Notes: generated by a model from the sequence alone, not told the origin. 64,000 bases of DNA from an uncultured Roseburia sp. (GCA_900550935.1 URUD01000004.1:1-64000); one strand, 5' to 3'. Positions 16,786 to 26,491 are shown, counted from the first letter of the stretch. Numbers and translations are program-made.

Positions 16786-17532
16786 CTATGCATACTTTTT
16801 CAGTCCATTGATCACATAATGGATCATATACCATGCCGCTTTTATCCTGCCAATCCCCATAAACCGATATACATTCCAATGCATCCTTGCTGACCGGATC
16901 TTGTTTCTCGATTTGCCGCCCTCGCTTAAGCGCGATTTTAACATCGGCTCATCAATTCCACAGACAGTCCCATATTTTTTTAACACCTTAAGCCACAAAA
17001 TGTAATCTTCATGCAACTCCGCGTGTTCCATATAAAACTCCCTTGCTACTGCTGTCTGCATCACGACAGACGAACATGGGATGTGATTCGTATAGAGCAG
17101 CATGGAATAGGTGATCTGCTCCGGCACATGAATGATCTTGCCGGTACTGCTTCCATCCGGCTGCATCAGTTCACGCCCCGTACAGCACAAAACGAGCTGT
17201 TTTTGTTCTAACAGCTCGCATTGGATCTTCAGTTTGTCCGCAGTCCACCAGTCATCGGCATCCAGAAACGCAACGTACTTTCCCCTCGCGTTTCGTATGC
17301 CGACATTCCTTGACTCCGCCACTCCGATGTTCTTTTGATTTCGAATGATATGGATCCGTTCGTCTTTTTGATATTCCTCTAATACCAAAGGGGTCTGATC
17401 CGTTGAGCAGTCATCGATGACATATAATTCCCATGACACCTGCTGCTTCTTTACCGATTCGATGGCATTTTTGATGTAGTTTGCTCCGTTATAGACCGGC
17501 ATCACTACCGATACCAGAATTTCATTCGCCAC
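16786..17532 (-). CDS. Family 2 glycosyltransferase
   Basis: A 248-residue GT-A enzyme. It begins with VSVVMPVYNGANYI, has the DDCSTD loop near residue 40 and the metal-binding FLDADDWW near 90, all standard for inverting GT2 enzymes. It starts with GTG 17532, six bases after GGAGG. It lies between an initiating sugar transferase gene and a glycerophosphotransferase gene, so it probably adds a sugar to an early undecaprenyl-linked intermediate. Donor and acceptor are unknown. There are no membrane segments. Confidence 0.9.
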   Translation of the reverse strand: MANEILVSVVMPVYNGANYIKNAIESVKKQQVSWELYVIDDCSTDQTPLVLEEYQKDERIHIIRNQKNIGVAESRNVGIRNARGKYVAFLDADDWWTADKLKIQCELLEQKQLVLCCTGRELMQPDGSSTGKIIHVPEQITYSMLLYTNHIPCSSVVMQTAVAREFYMEHAELHEDYILWLKVLKKYGTVCGIDEPMLKSRLSEGGKSRNKIRSARMHWNVYRFMGIGRIKAAWYMIHYVINGLKKYA

Positions 17533-17548
17533 GTTTTTCCTCCATCGC

Positions 17549-18907
17549 CTACTTGATCGCTGTTACCTGCCCTTTCTCAACACCTTCCGTATTTTCCTTC
17601 TGGAAGATTACTTTGACTGTCATTAGCATCAGTTTTAAATCAAGCCAGGCAGAATAGTTCTCAATGTAGGTTAAATCCAACTTTAATTTATCGTATGGGG
17701 TCGTATTGTACTTTCCATACACCTGTGCATATCCGGTCAGGCCCGCCTTTACTTTCAGGCGGAAACGGAATTCCGGTACGACTTCTTCGTATTTCTCTGC
17801 AATCACCTGACGCTCCGGTCTCGGTCCCACAAAGGCCATATCGCCTTTTAAGATATTAAAGATCTGCGGCAGTTCATCCAGATGTGTCCTTCGGATAAAC
17901 TTTCCAACCGGGGTGATCCTGTCGTCATCTTTTTTTGCAAGCTGCGCACCGGATGCCTCCGAGTCAACTTTCATGCTTCTAAATTTGATGATCTGGAACG
18001 GCTCTCTGTCTCTGGTCAGACGTTCCTGTGTATAGAACACCGGTCCTCTGTCATAACATTTGATGGCGATTGCGATCAAAAGCAGGATCGGTGAGGTAAT
18101 CACGATCGCAGCCAGAGAAAATACAATATCCATGGTACGCTTGATAAAACGCTGCTCGATCGTCAGTCCCTGGTTTCTTGACAGCATAAGCGGTGTATCA
18201 AACAGATGAAGCCGCTCTGTTCCGGTTATGATAATGTCTGAAATCTTTGGCGTGATATAGGTACGTTTATTCTGATCATAGCAGAATTTTAAGATCTTAT
18301 TTCGGATCTCCGTTGGCAGATCGCAGAGTACGACTGCTTCGTACTCTAAGATCTTTGTGTAGAGTGCCTCGTATCCCATATATGCACTTGCTGTCGCACA
18401 GACGTCATATTTATCCCTTCTGGAATTGATCTTTTTGATCAGTTCATCCGGTGAATGTTCCCCATATATGACGATCATCTTTCTCGGCGGATACAGCCGT
18501 ACATAAAAGTAACGTACCACAAAGACACCCGGCAGTATCAGTGCGATCTCCGCCACCGTCAGAAGAAAGATCGGTCCTACATTTACATAATCGTTGGCGA
18601 TCATACAGATCTGAATATATTCAATTATATTTGCAAATAAAATACCTAAGATCTGTGACAGGCAAATATCTGAAATTCTCAGATATCCGATCCGGTATCC
18701 GCCAAACGTACGGATAAAGAAAAACAATATCATCGCATAAATGCCGATCACAGCCCAGTTACCTCTCCGCCAGAACTGATCTTCCTTTGGAAGGTTTGGC
18801 ACATATAACTGGTACCATACCAGAGCAAACATCGCTGCTTCCATCACCAGCATTACAAAGTTGGCACACAGATTCAACAAATGCTTATATCGATCTCTTC
18901 GTCTCAT
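17549..18907 (-). CDS. Polyprenyl glycosylphosphotransferase (initiating sugar transferase, WbaP/CpsE type)
   Basis: A 452-residue membrane enzyme. It has four to five N-terminal membrane segments (about 10-140), a central soluble CoA-binding-like region and a C-terminal catalytic domain from about 255. The catalytic part shows KRTMDIVFSL with a hydrophobic re-entrant segment, KFRSM, RRTHLDELPQ, GDMAFVGPRPE and KAGLTGYAQV. Such enzymes move a sugar-1-phosphate from a nucleotide sugar to undecaprenyl phosphate, the first step of glycan synthesis. GAGG lies six bases before ATG 18907. It is the second such enzyme in the window (the other is at 37078-38496), so two lipid-linked glycans may be started here. 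Confidence 0.93.
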   Translation of the reverse strand: MRRRDRYKHLLNLCANFVMLVMEAAMFALVWYQLYVPNLPKEDQFWRRGNWAVIGIYAMILFFFIRTFGGYRIGYLRISDICLSQILGILFANIIEYIQICMIANDYVNVGPIFLLTVAEIALILPGVFVVRYFYVRLYPPRKMIVIYGEHSPDELIKKINSRRDKYDVCATASAYMGYEALYTKILEYEAVVLCDLPTEIRNKILKFCYDQNKRTYITPKISDIIITGTERLHLFDTPLMLSRNQGLTIEQRFIKRTMDIVFSLAAIVITSPILLLIAIAIKCYDRGPVFYTQERLTRDREPFQIIKFRSMKVDSEASGAQLAKKDDDRITPVGKFIRRTHLDELPQIFNILKGDMAFVGPRPERQVIAEKYEEVVPEFRFRLKVKAGLTGYAQVYGKYNTTPYDKLKLDLTYIENYSAWLDLKLMLMTVKVIFQKENTEGVEKGQVTAIK

Positions 18908-18916
18908 GTCTTACCT

Positions 18917-21835
18917 CTACTTTACTTTTCTGGAAACCACCTTGGAATAGGATCCGTATACTTTCTTTCCGTTTACATTGCGGTAAGCTCTGATTTTGTA
19001 ATAATAGGTCTTTCCACTCTTTGTCTTACTGTCTGTATAGGTCTTTGCAGAACCCTTCTTGATGGTCTTGATCTTCTTGTAGCCCTTGTCTTTCTTCGTA
19101 CTTCTTACAATCTCATACCCATTTGCACCGGATACCTTTTTCCAGCTTACTTTTACTTTGCTATTCTTTAATGCTGTCTTGACTGTCGTCTTTGCCGGAA
19201 CTGCTTTACCGGATACTGCTTTGGAATAACCGCTTTCTTTCGTGGTATTCTCAAGTGCTACCTTTGCTTTGACTTTATAGTAATAAGTCTTTCCTGTTGT
19301 GACGCTCTTATCCGTCCAGCTGATGGTGCTTACATTGTCAATCGTTTTAACCTCTGTGTAACTGCCATCTTTCGAGGTGCTTCTTGCAATTGTATAAGAA
19401 ACTGCCCCCGGTACTGCTTTCCAGGTTACTTTTAATTTATGATAGCCTCCTGATTTTACACTTGAAACTTTTGGTTTCTTTGCAGATATTTTATTGACAC
19501 TTACAGTATATTCCTCGCCAACTGCATTTTTATTGCCTGCTGCCGCACGCACTACAACGTAGTAGGTTCCCTTTTCCATCTTGATCGCAGTGGATTCCGT
19601 GTAAGCATCCCCTGCATAGGAATACAGATGATCGGTCAGATAGTTTAATCTGCTGCCATTTGATTTGAGCAGATAAACATACCAGCTTGTTCCTGCAACA
19701 TTCATCTTTTTATGGCTTAAGCTGACATTAACATATGAAGTTTTATCCAGTGTAAATTTGTAATAATCGAGGTCACCGGAATAACTTGAGATGACACCAT
19801 GCATCTCTTTTCCGACTTTTAAGCTGTTTGCCGTCGCAGTGTCTCCATTTACCTCGCTCTCCCAGTTGGATGCCGCTTTTGTTGTAACAGTCAGGCCATA
19901 ATCTCCCGTATATAAAGTCGATGATACAGATACCAGTACATAATAAGTTCCCTTTGCCAGACCGATCTTATCTGATACATAGAGGGTGTCCACACCTGCA
20001 TTGGTCACCTCATAGATATTGCTTCCCGCACTGTTTAAAACAGAAATACGATAATGTGTTGCAGTATTTCCGGTATTTGCATGGGTAAACTTGAACTGAA
20101 GATATCCTTTCTTGTTCATTTCTACCTTGTAGTAGTCTTTATCATCTGTTGTAGCGATGCTTCCGTTATATGCCGTTCCACTCTTTATCGTATTGGCAGT
20201 GGAGATCGTATTGTTAACCTCTTCTTCCCAGTTGGATGCATTCTGCCAGTTTACTTTGATGCTGTAATCTGCCGGATAACAGCTGCTGATCGAACCACCG
20301 GTAAGGGAAGTGCTGATCGTTGCCGCCGGTTCAATCTTGATATAATAGGTGTCTGCCGGTAATCCGAGGTTTGGCATGGTAAAAGTCGCATCACCACCCT
20401 TGACATAACCGGTGTAAACAGCACCAGACTGTCCGTTTCTGCTGACCGTGATCTTGTAAACGCTGAGTGTTTCCCACCCGGAAATAACAGTATGTTCAAA
20501 ATCAAGTCCCAGATAACCCTTTTCTGTCGTTGTCAGCGTAAAGTAATCCACATCGGATGAACTGCGGATATCTCCGCCATAAGTCTCTCCCGGAACAACC
20601 GGATTGGCAAGGCTTGTTGTATCGTTGCTCTCTTTTTCCCAGTTTCCACTTGCAGTTGAGGTCACACGCAATCCATAATTGCCGGTATACGGATCTGCCA
20701 TGGACAAAACGCCGCCCTCTACTTTAACCAGATAATCTCCTTTGGTCGCACCGATCTTAATGGAAGATGTCGTGGTCTCTGCTCCGGTACTGTACATATC
20801 ATAAAGTACTTTCTGTGTACTGTCACAGAAAGACACATGGAACAGATTAATGTTTTCCTTGCCGGAAACCTTATCGTGATTCAGATACATATTGACGTAA
20901 CCGTCCTCTGTCACAGTTACTTTATAGTAATCGGTATCGGATGCACTGTAGAGGCTACCTGTGATCTCAGTGTCCAGTGGGAGTTCATCTGCACTGGATG
21001 CGCTGTTGTTTTCCTCTGTTTCACTGAACACATCACGGTAAGAAAGTCTCAGTCCATATGCCTGTCCGCCTGCTAACTCCGTCTTTGGTGTGATCTTGAT
21101 CCGGTAGGTGCCTGCCGGAAGTCCCACCTGCGGAGATGTCTTCACGGTATCATAACTTCCGCTTGTCATCGTATACATACCAGTATCAAAACTGAACCCA
21201 TTCTCTGTGCTTAACGTAGAATTTTCTGCAGCAAACGTGATCGACCATGCAGTTGTATTTCCTGAGGTATCTGCCAGTCTGTCATGGGTAAAGGTAAAGG
21301 AAACCATTCCTGCCTTTTCTAACGTAAACTGATACCAGCCTGCTACGTTTGCTTTGGTTGCGGACACATAGTCCTTATCAAACTCAAGTTCCGTTGCTGT
21401 TGCATAAGTCTTTCCGGCTGACACTTCGGCTGATTTCAGTTCCGTTGTTTCTTCCGGCTGTTCGGTATCTTCGGTCTCTGTTTCAGCTGTGGTCTCGGTA
21501 TCCCCGGTGATTTCTGTTGCCTCGGTTATTTCCGTAGTCTCAGCTGCTTCTGTAATCTCGGTTGTTTCCGTGGTCTCAGTTGCTTCTGTTGTCTCTGTTA
21601 TTTCCGTTGTCTCAGCTGCTTCTGTAATCTTGGTTGTCTCTGTTGTCTCCGTTACTTCAGAAGTTTCCGTCTCTCCGGCAGCACCTGTTTCTTCGGATGC
21701 CTCCGTTGTTTCTGCCTCTACAGTCAGGGCAGTTTTCTCATTCGGCATTCCGGCTGCATAAAATGCTGTCTCTGCCGGGATTGCGGTCAATGTGACACAC
21801 AATGCTAACAATCCTGTTAAAATCCTTTTCTTCAT
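18917..21835 (-). CDS. Secreted surface protein with TE-rich linker, repeated PPC-like domains and two FN3 domains
   Basis: A 972-residue exported protein. It has a signal peptide (about 1-28) and a Thr/Glu-rich repeat at 39-133. About five copies follow of a roughly 120-residue domain resembling bacterial pre-peptidase C-terminal domains. Each opens with an N-x-x-x-x-A motif and has a D-Y-Y/F-K/T core, such as SASDTDYYKV, SSDVDYFTL, TTDDKDYYKV and GDLDYYKF. Two FN3 domains (about 795-970) end the protein, with GKTYYYKVKA and GKTYYYKIRA. There is no sortase motif and no catalytic domain, so a structural or adhesive role is likely. The FN3 tails resemble those of the two beta-helix proteins and may share a wall-binding role. 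Three tandem ribosome-binding motifs precede the ATG. The sugar transferase gene follows after nine bases. Confidence 0.85.
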   Translation of the reverse strand: MKKRILTGLLALCVTLTAIPAETAFYAAGMPNEKTALTVEAETTEASEETGAAGETETSEVTETTETTKITEAAETTEITETTEATETTETTEITEAAETTEITEATEITGDTETTAETETEDTEQPEETTELKSAEVSAGKTYATATELEFDKDYVSATKANVAGWYQFTLEKAGMVSFTFTHDRLADTSGNTTAWSITFAAENSTLSTENGFSFDTGMYTMTSGSYDTVKTSPQVGLPAGTYRIKITPKTELAGGQAYGLRLSYRDVFSETEENNSASSADELPLDTEITGSLYSASDTDYYKVTVTEDGYVNMYLNHDKVSGKENINLFHVSFCDSTQKVLYDMYSTGAETTTSSIKIGATKGDYLVKVEGGVLSMADPYTGNYGLRVTSTASGNWEKESNDTTSLANPVVPGETYGGDIRSSSDVDYFTLTTTEKGYLGLDFEHTVISGWETLSVYKITVSRNGQSGAVYTGYVKGGDATFTMPNLGLPADTYYIKIEPAATISTSLTGGSISSCYPADYSIKVNWQNASNWEEEVNNTISTANTIKSGTAYNGSIATTDDKDYYKVEMNKKGYLQFKFTHANTGNTATHYRISVLNSAGSNIYEVTNAGVDTLYVSDKIGLAKGTYYVLVSVSSTLYTGDYGLTVTTKAASNWESEVNGDTATANSLKVGKEMHGVISSYSGDLDYYKFTLDKTSYVNVSLSHKKMNVAGTSWYVYLLKSNGSRLNYLTDHLYSYAGDAYTESTAIKMEKGTYYVVVRAAAGNKNAVGEEYTVSVNKISAKKPKVSSVKSGGYHKLKVTWKAVPGAVSYTIARSTSKDGSYTEVKTIDNVSTISWTDKSVTTGKTYYYKVKAKVALENTTKESGYSKAVSGKAVPAKTTVKTALKNSKVKVSWKKVSGANGYEIVRSTKKDKGYKKIKTIKKGSAKTYTDSKTKSGKTYYYKIRAYRNVNGKKVYGSYSKVVSRKVK
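21437..21721 (-). repeat. TE-rich coding repeat with a 72-base period
   Basis: Residues 39-133 are nearly all Thr, Glu, Ile and Ala. The peptide ITEAAETTEITE recurs 24 residues apart. In DNA the block CAGCTGCTTCTGTAATCT at 21541 recurs exactly at 21613, a 72-base spacing. This is a recent in-frame duplication and a likely site of length variation. Confidence 0.9.
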
Positions 21836-21876
21836 TATTTATTCTCCCTTATTTATTCTCCCTCATTTATTCTCCC
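21835..21876 (-). promoter_or_regulatory. Triple tandem Shine-Dalgarno repeat before the surface protein gene
   Basis: Three adjacent 14-base copies (GGGAGAATAAATAA twice, GGGAGAATAAATGA once, minus strand) end at the ATG of the 972-residue surface protein. The last copy places GGGAG eight bases from the start. The variant upstream copy creates an ATG that opens a five-codon frame (ATGAGGGAGAATAAATAA) inside the repeat. The array could load extra ribosomes, or vary in copy number by slippage. Confidence 0.85.
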
Positions 21877-21948
21877 TTATTGCTTTCCCTTTTTCTTATC
21901 CCTCATAGTTTATCACATAAAATTCCTTTTGAACACTGTAAATCTTTT

Positions 21949-24099
21949 TTACTGATACGAAGTGCTCCAGAAATCACCATTACAGCGCACGATCTTTCCG
22001 GTTTCATTCTCAAATACGGTCTCCTGTCTGTCCAGATAACTGCTGATGCTCTGATAATATGGATCATCATAAAAAACCAGCATATATTTAATGCCAAGGC
22101 TGTTTAAGTTTTCCAGATTGTCCTTTGGCTCAAAGTTCCATGGATAGCAGTCCGCCATCTTCTGTTTGTTCCGTTTCCGGTAAACGATATAATCCACGCT
22201 CGCGCTGCGGTCTGCCATCAATGGCACACGCTCGCCCTTTAAGTTTTTCTTTACATATTTATAAAGTTCTAATTTTTCCTCGCTGTAATCATCCATTTCT
22301 TTCAGAATACCGGTCCAGCTGTCTCCAGGTCTTTTTAAAATGGCTGCCGCTTCATTTCCATAGACTTCTTCGCATAACGAAAAGTATTCCTGATTGGTCT
22401 GGTAGAATTCATCACTTTTCAGTACAGCTACATACTTGATATCTGCCTTATTTAAACGCTTTACGATCTCCATTAGTTCGTATCTGGATGGCCAGAACTT
22501 CTTGGATTTCGACCGGCTCTGTGCTTTCATCGCATCAAACCAGCAATACGCGCCCTGATCTGTAATGAGCGGCTGGATCCGCTCGCCCTCCATCTGCTCT
22601 GCTGCATACATGTAGACATCCATCACAGATTTTGGTTTCGTATAATCCAGATAATTCGTTTCCATACTATCCATATTGTACCGATACAGTGAGAACAGAT
22701 TTCTGGTTGCATAATCGCCATTGAAATTTGCATCATGCTTCCACATCATCCCCTCATAGTCAAACAGTACAAGTGCTGCGATCCCTGCGATCATAATGCC
22801 GTAGGAGAAATAGCTCACTAACTGCTTTTTCTCCGCCATGACATGAAGTGCCATCACTGCAAACAGCCAGCCGAACAGCCAGAGATTATAATAGATCTTA
22901 TAATAGTAATAATAGGTCATCAGCTTCTGATAGGTCAGCACATACATTGCGATGGTGCAGGCAAGCATGCACAGTGCCATCACGCTGATCACATTCGAAT
23001 ACTCCCGTTTGATGACTGTATAAAACAGAACAAACAAGAACAGCGGCACAAAGAAGATCAGATCCGCATACATGGAATTGTACGTCCATCCCACCACACT
23101 GACATAGGCAAAGATCTTATCAAACGAGCCCCAGAAGTGGAAAAATACCACCGCGGCAATGACCGTTATAATGAGCAGCACACCTGCCACGCAAATGGTC
23201 TTTTTCGTCAGCCAATTTTTCTTTCCTTTTGCCAGGATCACGATAAGAGCCGCTAACAGTGCCAGATAGTTGACCGGAACAAACAGCCTGTTACAGCAGC
23301 TGTTCGCATACGCTCCGAAAAAGAGCAACACATAGGTATAACGCCGCAAGTCGGGATATTTTTCCACCAGAAGCAGTGCGTAGATGATAAAGATCAGGAT
23401 CATCACACCGGTGCTCCAGTACACATACCCTCCGGTCATATAACTGTAGGATGGAAAACCGAAGAAATAACCGATTGCAAACACCGGAGCGAAGATCCGC
23501 ACGATTCCTTTCTCGCTGATGGTCAGTGTCAGCACATAAAACATGCAGATCTCAAGCAAATGCAAAAAGATATCTGCTACAATGAATGCCTTATAATATT
23601 TTCCAACCGTGAGCACTGGAGCGAAAAGTTCAATAAACGTTGCATCGATATAAGCGGAAAAATAAATGCCGTCCAATGTCCCGTTCTTTACGATCTGCAT
23701 TGCCATATTAAAATGGTTTGCCGGGTCTGAATTGACATAGGAAAGGCGTAAGTTCGGGGTAAACAGGTGCATGGAAATGGCAAAAACAAATGCCAGAAGA
23801 AGAACCACCGTCACGATATCCCACACACGGAAAAATACGCGCTGTATCTTTTTCTTTTTTAGGATCACTCCCCATAAGAACACACATGCCCCTGCAAGGG
23901 CAAGTACCGTTGTTTTTAAATGGACTCCGATTCCTGTCTTGTCAAACAGAAATGCCGTAAGGGACAGATAACAGAAGATCAGCATCGTTCCCATGATCAG
24001 TGCCTTGGTTCCGTTGATCTTCCCCTCTGTTTTCGGAAACAGCAGTACACCAAGAAGGCATAACAGAAACAGGCATACAAACATTGCAGATACTATCAT
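21949..24099 (-). CDS. Large multi-spanning membrane protein, GT-C-like
   Basis: A 716-residue protein with about a dozen hydrophobic segments in the first 490 residues and a soluble C-terminal region of about 220. The first large loop after the opening membrane segments contains YVNSDPANHFNMA, in the position where GT-C enzymes keep their acidic catalytic residues. The tail alternates strands and helices and includes two similar segments, IKYVAVLKSDEFYQ and IKYMLVFYDDPYYQ. I infer a membrane glycosyltransferase using a lipid-linked donor, but no named family was recognised with certainty. The start ATG 24099 has AAGGAG five bases upstream. It lies 15 bases after the flippase gene. Confidence 0.65.
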   Translation of the reverse strand: MIVSAMFVCLFLLCLLGVLLFPKTEGKINGTKALIMGTMLIFCYLSLTAFLFDKTGIGVHLKTTVLALAGACVFLWGVILKKKKIQRVFFRVWDIVTVVLLLAFVFAISMHLFTPNLRLSYVNSDPANHFNMAMQIVKNGTLDGIYFSAYIDATFIELFAPVLTVGKYYKAFIVADIFLHLLEICMFYVLTLTISEKGIVRIFAPVFAIGYFFGFPSYSYMTGGYVYWSTGVMILIFIIYALLLVEKYPDLRRYTYVLLFFGAYANSCCNRLFVPVNYLALLAALIVILAKGKKNWLTKKTICVAGVLLIITVIAAVVFFHFWGSFDKIFAYVSVVGWTYNSMYADLIFFVPLFLFVLFYTVIKREYSNVISVMALCMLACTIAMYVLTYQKLMTYYYYYKIYYNLWLFGWLFAVMALHVMAEKKQLVSYFSYGIMIAGIAALVLFDYEGMMWKHDANFNGDYATRNLFSLYRYNMDSMETNYLDYTKPKSVMDVYMYAAEQMEGERIQPLITDQGAYCWFDAMKAQSRSKSKKFWPSRYELMEIVKRLNKADIKYVAVLKSDEFYQTNQEYFSLCEEVYGNEAAAILKRPGDSWTGILKEMDDYSEEKLELYKYVKKNLKGERVPLMADRSASVDYIVYRKRNKQKMADCYPWNFEPKDNLENLNSLGIKYMLVFYDDPYYQSISSYLDRQETVFENETGKIVRCNGDFWSTSYQ

Positions 24100-24114
24100 A
24101 AGTACTCCTTCCTA

Positions 24115-25539
24115 TCACTTTCCAAATTTTTTCTTCAGTTTCGCAACAACATCAAATTCGCGTTCCAGCCACACGATAAAATAAATGCCGAGCACCACTA
24201 GGATGCCCCAGCGAATCAGCCATTGTTCGATCAGTGCCAGTGCCACGAGTGCAGCAAAAAAAGCAAGACCGATATAAATGAATAAACGTTTTGTATCAAA
24301 CAGGCTTTCTTTTCTGATCTTCCACGCGATCACATAGTGGAACAGAAAATAGAGCAGATACGTGACCATTGTGGTATATGCCGCTGCAAGATATCCGAAT
24401 TTCCGGATACAGATGACATTTAAAATGACATTGACTGCGGCTGCAAGCCCGGTCCCCACGGCAATATATTTCGTCTTTTCGTGATAATACTCCACATAAG
24501 ACGGGAATAGATAAAGGAACATGTAATAGCCTCCTGCAACGATCGGGATGACCGAATACATCGCATCATAATAGGCTTTGGTTCCAAGGATCTTGACCAG
24601 TTCCGGTGCACCAAACATGACCAGCACCGAAAACAGCAGCATGCCAAATGCGTACTTGCTCGCATTTTTCTTAATGCCCTCGTAATCCTCATCCTTCATC
24701 CTCTCATAAAACCACGGTCCCCAGACATTGTCAAGGGATGTCATCGTCACATTGATGATCGAGAAGATCGTATAGCCAAAACTGTAGATCCCGGCTTCCC
24801 ACTCTCCGATCATGCTCTTTATCATGATCCGGTCGAACTGGGAGAGCACGACCTGTGAGATGCCATGCGGGATCATCGGCAGGCTGTAACGCAGTGCAAA
24901 ACCTGCATAGTTCTTATTCCACTTCGGGCGGCTCTGTTTCCAGAAATACCAGATCAGCACCATCGAGATCACGGCAAGTGGAAGTGCATTTCCAAAGATA
25001 CGTCCGGTCGCTGCATCTTTTTTAAAGATCGTCAGGATAAAAAAGACCGACAATCCAAAATTAGACAGCGCGTTAAATGCAGAGATCTTTAAAAACGAAG
25101 TATATCGGTAATACAGCCCCACATAGGAATTAAAAAACAGGATCAGTGCCGTACCGAAACTGTCGATCAAAAGCAGATTGACGATTGTCCTCGAAAATCC
25201 AAGCCATGTGCCATAGAACGGATAGCACAGATTTGCCAGAACAAACCAGAGGATCAGATTTACGATCACAAGCAGGATACAGCAGGAGTTATACGCTGCA
25301 AAATTCTCTTCATATTTATACTTCGCATTTTTCAGGCTCGTATGTAACGCCATTCCCACCAGCAAAAACAGGATGGTCTGATATGCCAGATAGGTGTTAA
25401 AGATCCCATTCTCTGCCGGGGAAAGAAGACGTGAAAAAACAGGGACTGTCAAAAAACTCAGCCCCTTTAGCAAATAATTTCCCACTGTATAGCCGATCCC
25501 GGCTTTGATTACCCTGCTCTCCCCACTTTCCTTACTCAT
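24115..25539 (-). CDS. Wzx-type oligosaccharide flippase (MOP superfamily)
   Basis: A 474-residue integral membrane protein with about 12 to 14 hydrophobic segments. It begins with an RVIKAGIGYTVGNYLLKG segment, the usual amphipathic start of polysaccharide flippases, followed by VPVFSRLLSPAENG. The length matches Wzx/RfbX proteins, which turn undecaprenyl-linked repeat units to the outer face of the membrane. Its ATG overlaps the end of the upstream GT2 gene by eight bases (ATGAGTAA). With the Wzy-like gene at 32706 and the Wzz-like gene at 35771 it completes a Wzx/Wzy pathway. Confidence 0.9.
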   Translation of the reverse strand: MSKESGESRVIKAGIGYTVGNYLLKGLSFLTVPVFSRLLSPAENGIFNTYLAYQTILFLLVGMALHTSLKNAKYKYEENFAAYNSCCILLVIVNLILWFVLANLCYPFYGTWLGFSRTIVNLLLIDSFGTALILFFNSYVGLYYRYTSFLKISAFNALSNFGLSVFFILTIFKKDAATGRIFGNALPLAVISMVLIWYFWKQSRPKWNKNYAGFALRYSLPMIPHGISQVVLSQFDRIMIKSMIGEWEAGIYSFGYTIFSIINVTMTSLDNVWGPWFYERMKDEDYEGIKKNASKYAFGMLLFSVLVMFGAPELVKILGTKAYYDAMYSVIPIVAGGYYMFLYLFPSYVEYYHEKTKYIAVGTGLAAAVNVILNVICIRKFGYLAAAYTTMVTYLLYFLFHYVIAWKIRKESLFDTKRLFIYIGLAFFAALVALALIEQWLIRWGILVVLGIYFIVWLEREFDVVAKLKKKFGK

Positions 25540-26491
25540 GTTTTCTTTCCTGTTCTTTCATTAATCGTAAAAACAAGCGATATGATCTTGTGATATTGGA
25601 AAAATAAAAAATCTTTCCATCACAAAAATCGCGGTACATCGAAGATGTGGTCACTGCCTCCTTGTGGACGCAGCGGATCTCCGGCGAATACAAAACGGTC
25701 ATATGCTGCTTTAACGCCAGATAATAGAGGATCTCTTCCTCTGCATAAAGGAACGTTTCCTCGTAAAAACCGGAAAACGTCTGGAAGAAGTCCCTTGAAA
25801 AGATGAGACAGCAGCCATGCAGCAGCACATCCTCCATCTCTTCTTTGATGCAGTCATCCGCAGCTACCGCTTTTCCTTCCACCTCTCTTGTGGTAAGGTT
25901 TTTGCTTCCATCCTTCCGGTCAGAGCCATCCTCCTCTGTCACAATGCCATAATGCCCTGCAACCGCACCTTTTAAATGCAGTGCCTTGATCAGGCGGAAG
26001 GAGCATGCCTTTAGAAACGAAACGAGTACCTGTTTCCGCATATAGTTTAACGTGTACTGCCGCTTTGTGGCAACCGGATTTAAGTGTTTTTCCCGGTTCG
26101 CATCCAGAATATCTCCGCCAAGCAGGTCAAACCGGTGTCTTTCATAGATTTCTCTTATCTTTTCCCCATAATCTGCCTGCTCAAAAATGATATCACTGTT
26201 TGCAGCAACGATAAAATCCGGATCAAAATGCTCTCTCGCATAAGAGATCCCAAGGTTATTGCCCCTTGCAAATCCAAGGTTTTCCTCTGATACAACTAAG
26301 GATACCTGCTCTTTGCCCTCTGCGTAGGCATTTAACTGCGTCACACTGTCATTCTTTGAGCCATTGTCCACGAGAATGATCTTTATCCCGTCATCCTTTT
26401 GCGTAGTTAAGATCGAGTCCGCACAGCAGATCGCCTCGTTATAGGTATTGTAATTTAAGATCACATAACAGATTGTTCCCATATTTTTCAA
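25532..26491 (-). CDS. Family 2 glycosyltransferase (rhamnosyltransferase-like)
   Basis: A 319-residue GT-A enzyme. It has ICYVILNYNTYNEA at the N-terminus, LVDNGSKNDS near residue 40, an NLGFARGNN motif near 72 and VAANSDI as the DxD-like site. This NYNT...NLGFARGNN pattern is typical of WbbL/RfbF-like transferases, often rhamnosyltransferases, which would suit the dTDP-rhamnose genes nearby. The start is taken as TTG 26491 with GAGGG eight bases upstream. An ATG nine bases downstream lacks a good ribosome site. The C-terminal 100 residues contain the usual LYAEEEILYYLALK segment. The exact donor is inferred, not shown. Confidence 0.88.
   Translation of the reverse strand: MKNMGTICYVILNYNTYNEAICCADSILTTQKDDGIKIILVDNGSKNDSVTQLNAYAEGKEQVSLVVSEENLGFARGNNLGISYAREHFDPDFIVAANSDIIFEQADYGEKIREIYERHRFDLLGGDILDANREKHLNPVATKRQYTLNYMRKQVLVSFLKACSFRLIKALHLKGAVAGHYGIVTEEDGSDRKDGSKNLTTREVEGKAVAADDCIKEEMEDVLLHGCCLIFSRDFFQTFSGFYEETFLYAEEEILYYLALKQHMTVLYSPEIRCVHKEAVTTSSMYRDFCDGKIFYFSNITRSYRLFLRLMKEQERKHE

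Noticed and set aside
22843..23256. A 137-codon plus-strand frame rich in His and Gln
   Set aside because: It lies wholly inside a membrane protein gene and is the complement of hydrophobic codons.
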